In this document: positions 27,882 through 37,360 of the stretch, piece by piece
Numbering within the stretch: the stretch's first letter is position 1
Layout of the letters: each line of letters opens with the position of its first letter
Assembly (NCBI RefSeq): GCF_027627455.1
Contig: NZ_CP115483.1
Coordinates: 2,976,001 to 3,040,000 of the forward strand
Reading direction: 5' to 3'
Source of the DNA: Sphingobacterium sp. SYP-B4668
GTDB lineage: Bacteria > Bacteroidota > Bacteroidia > Sphingobacteriales > Sphingobacteriaceae
Length of the DNA: 64,000 bases
The notes under the pieces: generated by a model
Database searches by the model: none
Told to the model about the DNA's origin: nothing
What the model saw: the letters and a program-made list of their open reading frames with translations, nothing else
Translations under genes and position numbers: made by a program

Positions 27882-28478
27882 ATGAAATCTTCAAAGGAAT
27901 TAATGCTGGCTTCCGACCCCTATCGCGCAATGGGAAATGAGCTATTTTTAGAACGTCAGCATGCCAAAACAGAGTTACATGCATACAACTGCCTCGCTCC
28001 TGCCAAAGTACGCGAGCGCAATCAGATTTTGAAAAAACTACTGGGCAGTACTGGATCAAGATTTTTCATAGAGCCCCCATTTCATTGTGATTATGGCTAC
28101 AACATTCAGCTTGGCGAAAATTTTTATGCAAACTACAATTGTACCATTTTAGATGGCGCCAAAGTCAGCATTGGCGACAATGTAATGTTTGGCCCCAATG
28201 TCAACCTTTACACGGCTGGGCATCCTATTCACTTTGAGCCCCGCAATGAGGGGTGGGAATATGCACTACCCATAATCATTGGCGCCAATGTATGGGTAGG
28301 TGGCAATACAGTCATCAATCCCGGCATTACAATCGGGGAGAATACTGTCATTGGATCTGGATCGGTTATCACGAAAGATATACCCGCTAACGTCATCGCT
28401 GTCGGGAATCCATGCCGTGTTCTGCGTCCAATTACAGACGAAGACAAAAAATATTACTACAAAAACAGACCCTTTTAA
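27882..28478 (+). CDS. Maltose/galactoside O-acetyltransferase-type hexapeptide transferase
   Basis: Acetyl-CoA-dependent sugar O-acetyltransferase of the LacA/Maa (NodL) family, 198 residues. An N-terminal Maa domain (about 1-60) is followed by left-handed beta-helix hexapeptide repeats, for example ILDGAKVSIGDNVMFGPNV and INPGITIGENTVIGSGSVI. The catalytic histidine is in YTAGHPIHF near residue 112. The C-terminal VGNPCRVLRPI is typical. Cytoplasmic trimer by family. It converges with the RNA-ligase-like gene with 2 bp between stop codons. The acceptor sugar is unknown. Confidence 0.9.
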   Translation: MKSSKELMLASDPYRAMGNELFLERQHAKTELHAYNCLAPAKVRERNQILKKLLGSTGSRFFIEPPFHCDYGYNIQLGENFYANYNCTILDGAKVSIGDNVMFGPNVNLYTAGHPIHFEPRNEGWEYALPIIIGANVWVGGNTVINPGITIGENTVIGSGSVITKDIPANVIAVGNPCRVLRPITDEDKKYYYKNRPF

Positions 28479-28480
28479 TC

Positions 28481-29056
28481 CTAATTAAGCTCCAATCTCG
28501 TTTGGATTGCTTGGTTACGAGGTTCGCTTCTAAACTTAAATTCATCTGCAAAACGATACTGACTTGAGCCCTCATCAAAAATCCGAAGCACCACACGATC
28601 ACAAAAGAAGTTAATGCTAATGCTCTCAAAACGCTCCAACGCAATCGCCAATTTTTCTTGGTTTAGCTTTCGAGCAATACTCATATGAGGATTAGTACTA
28701 GCCGAATTTTTGACGTTCAATGAGTTGGCAAAGCGTTTGGTAATATCCCTTAGATAGTCTTTAGAATAAGCCGTTGGCGCAATAAAAAAAGCTCCATTTT
28801 GTGGGAAAGCATCATATTTATCCAAATACACAAAATCGGGGCGCTCGGAATCTGCCAATTGTTTGAGTTTACGTTTAATCAAAGTCAGTTCCGCATCCGT
28901 CGCATTGAATTCGAGGATCGTAATATGCGCTTCAGAATTCTTACTATTATACCAGCCGATTATGCCAGCTAGGGCATCCTTTAAGTGTCGGACCAACGCC
29001 ATAGAACGAGAACAAGGCTGGAATACCAGCGAATAATGTTTACTTTCCATATCCAA
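28481..29056 (-). CDS. 2H phosphoesterase (2'-5' RNA ligase-like) protein
   Basis: Member of the 2H phosphoesterase superfamily (LigT/YjcG-like), 191 residues. Two HxT/S motifs are visible: HITILEF near residue 45 and HMSIARKL near residue 123, at the expected separation of about 75 residues. Such enzymes act on 2',3'-cyclic phosphates or related RNA ends; the substrate here is not known. The start may be the first or the third codon (both Met). No operon partner. Confidence 0.8.
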   Translation of the reverse strand: MDMESKHYSLVFQPCSRSMALVRHLKDALAGIIGWYNSKNSEAHITILEFNATDAELTLIKRKLKQLADSERPDFVYLDKYDAFPQNGAFFIAPTAYSKDYLRDITKRFANSLNVKNSASTNPHMSIARKLNQEKLAIALERFESISINFFCDRVVLRIFDEGSSQYRFADEFKFRSEPRNQAIQTRLELN

Positions 29057-29391
29057 ATAATAATTGATATCATTATAACGCCACTCTTGCTATAATATTT
29101 TATTGGACTGTACTTTTACTAGTTTGAAACCGATTTGTTACCTAAAAATGTTGACAAATTTAGCTAAACGGTCTTATTGCACACTATATGATCTGACCGA
29201 CAAACTCCATTAATTACTTTCCTTGACATTATAAAAATGCTATCTTACCTTAATATTTTAAAACATATAAACTACCCATCTAGCAGCAACTATACATACA
29301 TGACGACATAAACACCAGACATCATACAAGCACCCATTAACAATAATTGGTTACACGCTCCAATCATCCCTTACTAAGCAAGCATACATAT
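29057..29391. other. Intergenic, AT-rich divergent region
   Basis: This gap separates the leftward 2H phosphoesterase gene from a rightward lipoprotein gene and should hold both promoters. I see no gene and no convincing -33/-7 pair in it. Confidence 0.5.
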
Positions 29392-30261
29392 ATGAATATA
29401 CACAAACTAATATTACTGTCCCTTTTATCGATAGGTGCTCCTGTCTTTTCGTCTTGTCAACCCAGATCTACATCAACGCCAGTCCATTCACCATCCAGTA
29501 GCAAAGAAATCCCTTCCTCAAAGAGCGCTCACTCCAACGGTTACAACGCTCAATACGTTAACGCGAGTGGGAAAACAGTCGAAGAACGCTTTATTAGTCC
29601 AATAGGATACACGCGTAAATCTTTTAACTCGAGTGAATTTGGATATTTTCTTAGGAACCTTCCCCTAAAAGATATGGGTAGTCCTGTTCTATATTACAAC
29701 GGCAGCGAGAAAGCGTCCAAACAAATATATGTAAGTGTTGTTGATTTACCGATAGGCAAAAGGGATTTGCACCAATGCGCTGATGCAGTCATGCGGCTAC
29801 GTGCAGACTATCTTTATCAGCAAAAACGGTACAAGGAAATACATTTCAACTTTTTATCAGACTCGAAACCCAGGTACTATCTCAACTACATTAAAGGTGA
29901 TTATTCGGCCGCCAAATATTGGAAGTATATGGAGTACATATTTGCTTATGCCAATACTTCGTCCCTTCACGATGAGCTTCCTCCTGTCGCCTCTGTCAGA
30001 GATGTTCGGATTGGAGATACCTTTGTTCAAAAGGGTTCGCCAATAGGTCACGCCGTAATAGTTATAGATTTGGTTGAAAATGACCAAGGTGAAAAACTAG
30101 TATTACTTGCTCAAAGCTATATGCCTGCCCAGGAGATTCAAATTTTGAACAATCCTAGTGACAGCCAGCTCAGTCCTTGGTACAAACTTAATGAGGGCAA
30201 GCTCCAAACCCCCGAATGGTCATTTATGAGCAAGAATCTCCGAACATGGAACAATAGATAA
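29392..30261 (+). CDS. DUF4846-family lipoprotein
   Basis: Predicted lipoprotein of 289 residues from the ATG at 29392. The signal peptide has a lipobox-like end at VFSSC, followed by a low-complexity Ser/Pro linker to about residue 55. The rest (FISPIGYTRKSF, then DLPIGKRDLHQCADAVMRLRAEY-type segments) matches the Bacteroidota DUF4846 family of unknown function. A GHAVIVIDL segment with a histidine near residue 220 is reminiscent of cysteine-peptidase-like folds, but I would not assign activity. It stands alone upstream of a universal stress protein gene. Confidence 0.75.
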   Translation: MNIHKLILLSLLSIGAPVFSSCQPRSTSTPVHSPSSSKEIPSSKSAHSNGYNAQYVNASGKTVEERFISPIGYTRKSFNSSEFGYFLRNLPLKDMGSPVLYYNGSEKASKQIYVSVVDLPIGKRDLHQCADAVMRLRADYLYQQKRYKEIHFNFLSDSKPRYYLNYIKGDYSAAKYWKYMEYIFAYANTSSLHDELPPVASVRDVRIGDTFVQKGSPIGHAVIVIDLVENDQGEKLVLLAQSYMPAQEIQILNNPSDSQLSPWYKLNEGKLQTPEWSFMSKNLRTWNNR

Positions 30262-30317
30262 CATTTTGATTTACAAAGATAATTTGGTATATTGAGAGGG
30301 TATCAAAATCAATCATT

Positions 30318-31160
30318 ATGAAGCGAATCCTCTTTCCCACCGATTTTTCAGAAGCTGCTAACAACGCCTTTGTATATGCATTGCATTTAGCTAAGAGTAT
30401 AAATGCTTCGGTATATGTTCTACATGTTTATGAATTACCTATTTACTCCAGCATGTATGCCGGTCAGTTAGATTATGTCCAAAAACTATATCAAGACCTA
30501 GAGCTTGACAAATTTGACAACTACAAAGACAAGGTGCCTCAGTTGCACAACATCGCTAAGCAATATGATCTAGACGATATTGAAATATCATTTATCTTCG
30601 AAAAAGGCCTCTTTCAGGACGTTATCAAAACTGTTATAAAAAGAGACGCAATTGATATGATTGTCATGGGTACTACTGGATTAAATTCTGCAAACGGCAC
30701 GCTCATAGGATCCAATACCGTCAACCTTATTAGATCAGTGTCCCAACCAGTGTTGAGCGTACCCCGTTTAGCGAAGTTTGAAGGAATTAAATCCATTGGA
30801 TTTACCACCCTATTTAGAGATGCTGACAAGGAGCCTTTAACAGAGTTGTTGAAAATAGCTGATTTTTTTCAGGCACAGGTAAAGCTCTTACACGTACAGA
30901 CTAAAGAGAATGAATCTATGCCCCAACTTTTGGAAGAATGGAAAGCCATATTTAATCATGAACGCTTATCTTTCCATATCATCAATAGTAAAGACGTAGA
31001 AAGTACGGCTTTACAATTTATTATTGACGAAAACATTGATTTTTTGGCGGTTGTCAAACGAAATCGAAATTTCTTCGATCGTCTTTTCAATTCGAGCATG
31101 AGTCAAAAATTGGCCTATCATTCGACAATCCCCGTTCTCGTAATTCGGGAAGGAGCATAG
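30318..31160 (+). CDS. Tandem-domain universal stress protein
   Basis: Two Usp domains in one 280-residue cytoplasmic protein. Domain one (about 1-145) starts MKRILFPTDFSEAANNAF and keeps the ATP-binding pattern MGTTGLNSANGTLIGSNT with the G-x2-G-x9-GS spacing. Domain two (about 150-280) has diverged and lacks that loop. This asymmetric layout is common in Bacteroidota. Role: stress survival or nucleotide sensing; the specific signal is unknown. Confidence 0.9.
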   Translation: MKRILFPTDFSEAANNAFVYALHLAKSINASVYVLHVYELPIYSSMYAGQLDYVQKLYQDLELDKFDNYKDKVPQLHNIAKQYDLDDIEISFIFEKGLFQDVIKTVIKRDAIDMIVMGTTGLNSANGTLIGSNTVNLIRSVSQPVLSVPRLAKFEGIKSIGFTTLFRDADKEPLTELLKIADFFQAQVKLLHVQTKENESMPQLLEEWKAIFNHERLSFHIINSKDVESTALQFIIDENIDFLAVVKRNRNFFDRLFNSSMSQKLAYHSTIPVLVIREGA

Positions 31161-31206
31161 AAGTACAGTTTTTGCACTATTTAGATAACATAACATAGAT
31201 TAGCAT

Positions 31207-31680
31207 ATGAAATATTTATTATTGGGCCTTTTGGCCGCCAACATGGTTTTATTTTCATGTCAAAACACCTCGAAGCAGACTTCAAACGCCACTGCAGATT
31301 CCAATGGTACAAATGGCACGATCGATTCAATAACGCACACGGGAGTCGATCATGCTCACAACAGTCAGAACGCGTTGGACTGGGATGGCGAGTACGAGGG
31401 TACTATCCCATGCGCAGATTGTGAAGGTATCAAAACTAACCTAATCATTCATATGGACAAAACGTACTCTAAAAAGATGGAATATCTGGGGAAAGAATCC
31501 GCTATTTTTTCTGAAGAAGGAACGTTTACATGGGACGATAATGGCAGTACCATTACACTCAAACTAAAAGATGGGGTTGAAAAATACAAGGTGGGTGAAG
31601 GTCGCATCTGGATGCTCGATCAAGAAGGCAATGCCGTCACCGGCAATTTAGCTGATCACTATATTTTAACGAAACAATAG
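31207..31680 (+). CDS. NlpE-like copper-resistance/envelope-stress lipoprotein
   Basis: A 157-residue lipoprotein (lipobox near VLFSC at residues 15-19) with a Ser/Thr-rich linker and one NlpE N-terminal domain. The domain hallmark YEGTIPCADCEGIKTNLII, containing the CxxC pair, is near residue 64. E. coli NlpE signals envelope stress and copper; this single-domain form is typical of Bacteroidota. It has its own terminator. Function beyond family is not inferable. Confidence 0.85.
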   Translation: MKYLLLGLLAANMVLFSCQNTSKQTSNATADSNGTNGTIDSITHTGVDHAHNSQNALDWDGEYEGTIPCADCEGIKTNLIIHMDKTYSKKMEYLGKESAIFSEEGTFTWDDNGSTITLKLKDGVEKYKVGEGRIWMLDQEGNAVTGNLADHYILTKQ

Positions 31681-31698
31681 TCGCTCATCTGACGCTAT

Positions 31699-31730
31699 AA
31701 AAAACGGGAAGCTTAGGCATCCCGTTTTTT
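31699..31730 (+). terminator. Bidirectional hairpin between nlpE-like and L,D-transpeptidase genes
   Basis: AAAAACGGGA and TCCCGTTTTTT arms enclose an AGCTTAGGCA-type loop. It has an A run before and a T run after, so it can serve both convergent genes. Confidence 0.88.
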
Positions 31731-31731
31731 C

Positions 31732-33204
31732 TTAAATAGTCTTTGGTAAGTATTTTTTCATCGCTTTCCTCAAGCGTTCGTCATATCCATAGATGTCTGG
31801 AGCTTTGTAAAGCTCACCTTCATCATTTAACCATGTGGTATAGTACGTGATATAAACCGGGATATGCTTTTTCATCTTCACCCACCGACTGACGTTCAAC
31901 GTGTCTACTATTTCAGATGCTATCTGCGCAGCTATTTCTTCGTCATCTATAAGAAAAGAAGCTAAAGCAGCTGGCTTCTCTACGCGTACACATCCATGAC
32001 TAACTGCGCGATTCTTCGCTGAAAACATGTGCTTGGCAGGTGTGTCATGTAGGTATATTGCATACGGATTTGAAAAAATAAATTTGATGCTACCTAGAGA
32101 ATTATCTGTTCCCGGGTTCTGCTTAAACCTGAAATTCAGAACAGAATCCGCTGACCAATTCACTGTGCTGGGATCCACGAGTTGTCCCCTTTTGTTATAT
32201 GCGACCATATTACGCGACTCGAGATAATACGGATTAGCACGCAAACTAGCTATCAATTCCTTCTTGACTATACTGCTGGGGATATTCCAAACCGGATTAA
32301 CCTGCATTCTATCCAACTGTCCACTCATCACAGGTGTCTCATGGTTACTTCCCCCCTCGCCCCTTTTTGCAAACGGAGCGTAAGTTGTTTCTCCAACACA
32401 GATATTCATGACATCCTCCACCTTACTATTAGCAACCATCTTCAGCTTTTGCTCCGGAATATTCACAAACACATATTTTTCAGGAAAATCGGTATTCATC
32501 CACCTTAATTTTTCCATCAAAAGATAGATATCCTCACGAGCTTGACTTGATAAGCCTTTCGACACCAATATTTTCTGCAATTTAAGGTAATAGGAATGAG
32601 TAGGTTGAATTGAAGGCAGCAATTCGCACATGTCTATACTGTCTAATACTTTGCGCGCATATGAAATTGTCATCCGATTTTGCTTCTCAAAATATCGACC
32701 ATATAAGCGCTTTGGATTGACAGCTCCATGTTGCAATGCATTCACATAGGTCACATAGCCATCTGCCCCCAATAGATCCAATCTGGCAAGCAGTGGGTAT
32801 AAATCTTCCACTCTACCTGTTTTGGACGTACTGATATCCTTATACAAGCCCCTTATCTCCTCTGCGTGAAAAGGTTCAGCCGATAGCCCATGTTCGCCAA
32901 TGGCTGTAAGAAAGGAATATAATGTGTCAATTTTTCCTTGTGAAAGGTTCCGTCCAATAAAGGTCAACCCTTTTGAAGAATCCGCAAATTCGGCCATCCA
33001 TTTTGGATTATTCAACTCAGTAGCCAATCGCTTTTGCTCGCTTTTAAAGACCGTGAAATAGGCCGTTGTATCAAACTTACTGTAGTTCTTTTGTCCGAAC
33101 TGCTCCACCAACTCATCCCCGAAGGATTCTACTTTTGGACTACTACACGAATTAAATAGTAAAAGACCACCTAAAATAACTAAACTTAACTGTATTTTGC
33201 TCAT
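31732..33204 (-). CDS. L,D-transpeptidase (YcbB-like, YkuD domain) lipoprotein
   Basis: Peptidoglycan L,D-transpeptidase making 3-3 cross-links, 490 residues from the Met at 33204. A lipoprotein signal is present (LLLFNSCSS). The central region (about 60-200) resembles the scaffold domain of YcbB, and the YkuD catalytic domain lies around residues 230-420. The active-site motif SHGCVR is present with Cys405 and its partner His403; an upstream histidine is in IYLHDTPAKH. It is periplasmic and membrane-anchored. It converges with the nlpE-like gene. Confidence 0.9.
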   Translation of the reverse strand: MSKIQLSLVILGGLLLFNSCSSPKVESFGDELVEQFGQKNYSKFDTTAYFTVFKSEQKRLATELNNPKWMAEFADSSKGLTFIGRNLSQGKIDTLYSFLTAIGEHGLSAEPFHAEEIRGLYKDISTSKTGRVEDLYPLLARLDLLGADGYVTYVNALQHGAVNPKRLYGRYFEKQNRMTISYARKVLDSIDMCELLPSIQPTHSYYLKLQKILVSKGLSSQAREDIYLLMEKLRWMNTDFPEKYVFVNIPEQKLKMVANSKVEDVMNICVGETTYAPFAKRGEGGSNHETPVMSGQLDRMQVNPVWNIPSSIVKKELIASLRANPYYLESRNMVAYNKRGQLVDPSTVNWSADSVLNFRFKQNPGTDNSLGSIKFIFSNPYAIYLHDTPAKHMFSAKNRAVSHGCVRVEKPAALASFLIDDEEIAAQIASEIVDTLNVSRWVKMKKHIPVYITYYTTWLNDEGELYKAPDIYGYDERLRKAMKKYLPKTI

Positions 33205-33326
33205 ATCTCTGCTCAAATCACGGCGACGTTATCGCCCGCTGACTTTCTTATCAAATCTGTTGTCAGTTACAATCGTTAAGACAAAAGACATTCCAAAGTT
33301 AAAAATTTAAGGTCTTTTTCTACAAA

Positions 33327-33617
33327 CTATTCTTCCGTATCTAATACATCTTGAAAAGCAATTGTCTTTTCGAATATAGAACGTGCAAACGGACATTGAG
33401 GAATTATTTTCATCTCATTCCGTCTCGCATAATCAACTACTTCTAAAATCAACTTTTTTCCAATCCCATGTCCAGAAAAATGGTCTCCCACATCCGTACT
33501 TTCAATAATAAGCTTGTCCTCACCATCCTCATAATAATGTATCTGTCCACTTTGCTGACCATCTAAGTAGGCTGTAAATACTCCATTTCTGCCATTACTA
33601 GTTTGCTTAATATCCAT
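33327..33617 (-). CDS. Small GNAT-fold N-acetyltransferase (YjdJ/COG2388 type)
   Basis: A 96-residue single-domain acetyltransferase of the short Gcn5-related type. The acetyl-CoA loop GHGIGKKLI is at about residues 48-56 and a CPFAR motif follows near residue 79, as in YjdJ. The substrate is unknown. It is monocistronic, between an L,D-transpeptidase and an SSB gene. Confidence 0.85.
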   Translation of the reverse strand: MDIKQTSNGRNGVFTAYLDGQQSGQIHYYEDGEDKLIIESTDVGDHFSGHGIGKKLILEVVDYARRNEMKIIPQCPFARSIFEKTIAFQDVLDTEE

Positions 33618-33782
33618 AATGCTTACATATTGATTATTTTAAAAGAATAACAAGTTTTCCATTATTTTGTTTATCCCCAGTCTCCTTAAAATAGATTTAA
33701 TTGAAAACTGGGGCTGTGCGCTAGCTTTACTTGCAGCTGCCTACCACAGAAGCGTTCTGTTCCGCAGCTGAACTTATATGGT

Positions 33783-34136
33783 TCAGGTATTTTCCTGCAC
33801 AATTATTTTATCGATTACCTGAAGTTCCCTAACCTTGATTTCGGCATTTGTTCTTTTTACCCCAGCATTATCCACAAAATCCCTATACGTCAATGCACCT
33901 TCGATCAATACATGGGTACCTTTAGTACATTGCAATTCTACAGTTTTAACCAACCTTCCCCATACTACCAAATTGTGCCAATGGACATGATCTGTCCACT
34001 CCCCTAATTCATTCTTTGAGAATTGGTGCGTAGCTATACGCAAAGCTGCCATTTTGCTTCCTGTTTTTGTCATTCTAATAATTGGTTCTAAACCTACTCT
34101 ACCCATCAATTGGATACTGTTTCGCATAGTGTTCAT
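33783..34136 (-). CDS. ssb: Short single-stranded DNA-binding protein
   Basis: OB-fold SSB, 117 residues. The N-terminus (NSIQLMGRVGLEPIIR) and the WHNLVVWGRLVKTVE strand are SSB signatures, followed by KGTHVLIEGALTYR. It ends at KIIVQENT right after the OB fold and lacks the glycine-rich linker and acidic DxDIPF-type tail of the main replicative SSB. It is thus more like the extra SSBs used in competence or by mobile elements. A start four codons in is also possible. Confidence 0.88.
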   Translation of the reverse strand: MNTMRNSIQLMGRVGLEPIIRMTKTGSKMAALRIATHQFSKNELGEWTDHVHWHNLVVWGRLVKTVELQCTKGTHVLIEGALTYRDFVDNAGVKRTNAEIKVRELQVIDKIIVQENT

Positions 34137-34323
34137 ATTACAAATGTTTAAATAGTTAATAATATTTGCTATCTTACTATCGCTTGATCATCTAATCATG
34201 ACCAGCTTTAAAGCAGTTACACAAAGTTGCCTATCAGACGAATTGACAACTGGTATTTAACCATTTATTTGCGACAATAACCATTTGTAAACGCTTATAG
34301 CTCAAATACAACAAACAACCGTT

Positions 34324-34686
34324 ATGGAAATACAGTTGAGACTTTGCCAAGAATGCAAAGAACAAATTAGAGGTCGGTCCGACAAACGATTTTGCGATGA
34401 TGCCTGTCGTAACAACTACAACAATAAAATCAATAGTGATGCTAACAACTATGTCCGTCAGATCAATACGGTACTAAGGAAAAATCGACGGGTCCTCGAA
34501 GAACTACTTGGACAAGAGGATAAAAAAAAGACCAGCCGCGAACTACTCCTGACAAATGGTTTTCAATTCAAATATTCGACTAACCAACACACCACAAATA
34601 GAGGATATACCTATTATTTTGTTTATGAATACGGATACCTCCTGCTAGAGCAAGAGCTCGTTTTATTGGTCAGACGTCGCGATTAA
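34324..34686 (+). CDS. Zinc-ribbon-like protein of unknown function
   Basis: A 120-residue basic protein. The N-terminal 35 residues hold a likely zinc site: CQECKEQI then FCDDACRNNY, a CxxC plus CxxxC arrangement like small treble-clef or MYND-type ribbons. The middle is helical and charged; the C-terminus has an aromatic segment (GYTYYFVYEYGYLLLEQE). Similar proteins occur widely in Bacteroidota without known function. It stands alone. Confidence 0.75.
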   Translation: MEIQLRLCQECKEQIRGRSDKRFCDDACRNNYNNKINSDANNYVRQINTVLRKNRRVLEELLGQEDKKKTSRELLLTNGFQFKYSTNQHTTNRGYTYYFVYEYGYLLLEQELVLLVRRRD

Positions 34687-34812
34687 AATGTCATCCCAAA
34701 ATAGCAAAAAATCACTTCAATGTAAGATTATGCAGCTTTTTCGAATTCCTGTGGCCATTAGTATTTCATGGAAGCTAGTTTTAGTAACTTTACCCGATAT
34801 AAAAGCAATCAC

Positions 34813-35544
34813 ATGCAAAATACAGAAAAAAACAGAATGCAGGTCGAGATATGGAGTGACGTGATGTGTCCGTTTTGCTATATCGGAAAACGTAACTTTG
34901 AAAACGCCCTCCATACATTTAGCGAACGAGATGATATCGAAATTACTTGGAAAAGCTTTCAATTAGACCCATCTCTTCCTCAAAAAGAAGAACTCAACCA
35001 CCAACAATACTTGATTGACCGAAAGGGCCTGCCTGCCGACCAAGTTAAATCCATGTTAGATCATGTGACCAACGTAGCGCGAGATGCAGGATTGGATTTT
35101 CATTTTGAAAGTGTGGTTACGGTAAATTCGTTCAATGCGCATCGAATTATTCAATTTGCCAAATCCAAAGGTCTGGGCGATACGGCTGAAGAGTCTTTCT
35201 TCAACGCATACTTCAAAGATGGTAAAGATATTGCAAATCAGAACACGCTCCTAGAATTAGGAAAGGAAATTGGTTTGACCGACATAGAGATAAAAGAAGC
35301 ATTGACAAATGATGAGTATGCCTACAAAGTATCACAAGATATACAGGAAGCACAATCCATTGGAGTCAAAGGTGTCCCTTTCTTTGTTTTCGACAGGAAA
35401 TATGCTATATCTGGAGCACAACCTACCGACGCATTTACTGATACGCTGACCAAGTCATTTACAGAATGGCGTTTACAGCATCCGATTTCATCCTTCGCAG
35501 TATCAAATGGCCCCTCCTGTTCGCCAGATGGACATTGTGAATAA
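34813..35544 (+). CDS. FrnE-type DsbA-family oxidoreductase
   Basis: Thioredoxin-fold protein of the DsbA/FrnE branch, 243 residues from the ATG at 34813; a second ATG at 34837 gives the more typical N-terminus and may be the real start. The active motif CPFC (Cys19, Cys22) follows EIWSDVM, and the cis-proline region GVKGVPFFVF is near residue 190. No signal peptide, so cytosolic. FrnE-like proteins have disulfide isomerase activity and respond to oxidative stress; some relatives act in polyketide pathways. A terminator follows. Confidence 0.9.
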   Translation: MQNTEKNRMQVEIWSDVMCPFCYIGKRNFENALHTFSERDDIEITWKSFQLDPSLPQKEELNHQQYLIDRKGLPADQVKSMLDHVTNVARDAGLDFHFESVVTVNSFNAHRIIQFAKSKGLGDTAEESFFNAYFKDGKDIANQNTLLELGKEIGLTDIEIKEALTNDEYAYKVSQDIQEAQSIGVKGVPFFVFDRKYAISGAQPTDAFTDTLTKSFTEWRLQHPISSFAVSNGPSCSPDGHCE

Positions 35545-35560
35545 GGGCAAATAAGCGAAC

Positions 35561-35597
35561 AAAAAGCAATCTAAAAATAAGCGTTAGATTGCTTTTT
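35561..35597 (+). terminator. Terminator of the FrnE-like gene
   Basis: AGCAATCTAA and TTAGATTGCT arms pair around a 9-base loop, and T5 follows. It starts 17 bp beyond the stop. Confidence 0.88.
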
Positions 35598-35741
35598 CGA
35601 TACGCCTTAAAGAAAACCCAATTCCCAATATGGATCTTCCCCTCTCAACAGCAGCAAAAGGGAAGTCTTGGAAATACCTTTAATTTTGCAGTTGACGATA
35701 GTATGAGTTACTCCAGAATTACAGATATGTTATGCACTTTT

Positions 35742-36209
35742 TCATCGGTCCAGCGGCACACTTAGTCCACACTTAACAATGTCCATAGCCACAAATGTTT
35801 TAAAATTACGGATATTGCTATTGCTGAAAAATAGCCGTCTAGTTAACAGTTCATAGTCATGCATCGTGGTGACTAGCACGATCAATACAAAATCCACTTC
35901 ACCCGTTACATAGTAACACTGCTGTACTTCTGGAGCATTTTTAAAACTCTCTTTAGCTTCGTCGATTAACTCAATCCGTTCGTTATCCAGTGTCACCTCT
36001 ACAAATAATGATATTGGACGCCCTACTTTAGCCCGATCTATAACAGCAACATTGGATTGGATTACTCTCGTTTCTTTCAATCGTTTGACTCTTCGTTGCA
36101 CAGCTGCTGCAGATAAACCAATCTCCTCACCGATATCCCGCTGCGCTCTCATGTTGTCCTTTTGGAGCAAATTCAATATTGCAAGGTCAAATGTATCCAA
36201 TTCTTCCAT
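35742..36209 (-). CDS. Lrp/AsnC-family transcriptional regulator
   Basis: Feast/famine regulator, 155 residues from the Met at 36209 (MEELDTFDLAIL). The N-terminal helix-turn-helix is at about 20-45 (DIGEEIGLSAAAVQRRVKRL) and the C-terminal RAM ligand domain spans about 65-150 (VQQCYYVTGEVDFVLIV). It is divergent from an EamA-type exporter gene with 106 bp between the start codons. This arrangement often means amino-acid-responsive control of the exporter; that is inference. Confidence 0.9.
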   Translation of the reverse strand: MEELDTFDLAILNLLQKDNMRAQRDIGEEIGLSAAAVQRRVKRLKETRVIQSNVAVIDRAKVGRPISLFVEVTLDNERIELIDEAKESFKNAPEVQQCYYVTGEVDFVLIVLVTTMHDYELLTRRLFFSNSNIRNFKTFVAMDIVKCGLSVPLDR

Positions 36210-36315
36210 TTTCGAGTATTTTACGAAACAAAATTGCAAATATCACTCGAAATAAGATAAAAAAACACATCCATTTTGAATTATTTTTGCGTCGCATCGA
36301 GTTATTAATATTAAC

Positions 36316-37230
36316 ATGAATCAAACCGGACATTGGAAAGGAATTTCATTAGCCATTTTAGCCGCATTACTGTGGGGTATTTCAGGGTCTTTAGGCCAGT
36401 TCCTTATTCAACAAAGAGGCATAGATGTTGAATGGCTTATAGCCATGCGAATGTTGATCTCCGGCGTTGTCCTCTTGTTGATTGCGCTTTGCAGACGAGA
36501 GAAAATGTTGCTTAGCATTTGGAAAAGTAGGAAAGACGCCAGTAAACTATTGACGTTTGGTGTGGGAGGAATTCTTACCGTCCAGTATACCTATTTTGCC
36601 GCTATACAACATTCCAATGCTGCCGCGGCAACAGTATTACAATACATGGGGCCAGTTTTCATTGCCGTCTACCTAGCGACCAAAAACAAAAAAATCCCTC
36701 GCCCCATTGAGCTACTCGCTATTGGTCTTGCTGTATTAGGTACATTCTTATTGGTCACACATGGCGACATCCATAGTCTAAACATCTCCCCTACAGCTTT
36801 GATATTTGGTATTGCTTCTGCAGTAGCCCTAGCGATTTACACATTACAACCCATTTCTTTATTGCAAAAATACAACGCTACTGTGGTCATCGGCTGGGGA
36901 ATGCTTATAGGCGGTATAACGATGTGCTTTATACACATCCCTTGGCAGATTGAGGGTATTTGGGATGCACATACCTACGGTTACACTTTTTTTATAGTGA
37001 TTCCTGGCACACTAATCGCATTTTATGCATACCTAATCGCGGTAGGACAAATAGGAGGGCAAAAAAGTAGTTTGCTTGCATCTGCTGAGCCACTTTCGGC
37101 TACACTTATAGCCGTCTTATGGCTACAGACTCCTTTTGAACTAATGGATTGGATTGGCAGTCTACTCATCGTCTCGACAATTTTCATGCTGAGTGTCACT
37201 CCATCATCCAAAAAATCATTATCCGAGTGA
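36316..37230 (+). CDS. EamA/DMT-superfamily transporter
   Basis: Ten-span inner-membrane transporter with two EamA repeats, 304 residues. Repeat one covers about 10-140 (AILAALLWGISGSLGQFL) and repeat two about 155-295. Family members export amino acids or metabolites. The divergent Lrp-type regulator suggests an amino-acid substrate. Neither substrate nor direction is proven by sequence. Confidence 0.88.
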   Translation: MNQTGHWKGISLAILAALLWGISGSLGQFLIQQRGIDVEWLIAMRMLISGVVLLLIALCRREKMLLSIWKSRKDASKLLTFGVGGILTVQYTYFAAIQHSNAAAATVLQYMGPVFIAVYLATKNKKIPRPIELLAIGLAVLGTFLLVTHGDIHSLNISPTALIFGIASAVALAIYTLQPISLLQKYNATVVIGWGMLIGGITMCFIHIPWQIEGIWDAHTYGYTFFIVIPGTLIAFYAYLIAVGQIGGQKSSLLASAEPLSATLIAVLWLQTPFELMDWIGSLLIVSTIFMLSVTPSSKKSLSE

Positions 37231-37360
37231 CAGTCCCAATAGACAAGTCCCTTTAAATCCACATCTATTTCACAGTAAAAATACAAGCCCTTTTGCAAAT
37301 AATAATTGTATTTTTAAAGCTATATGAATCACAATATCGGCCCTGCAAATTTTTGATGTT

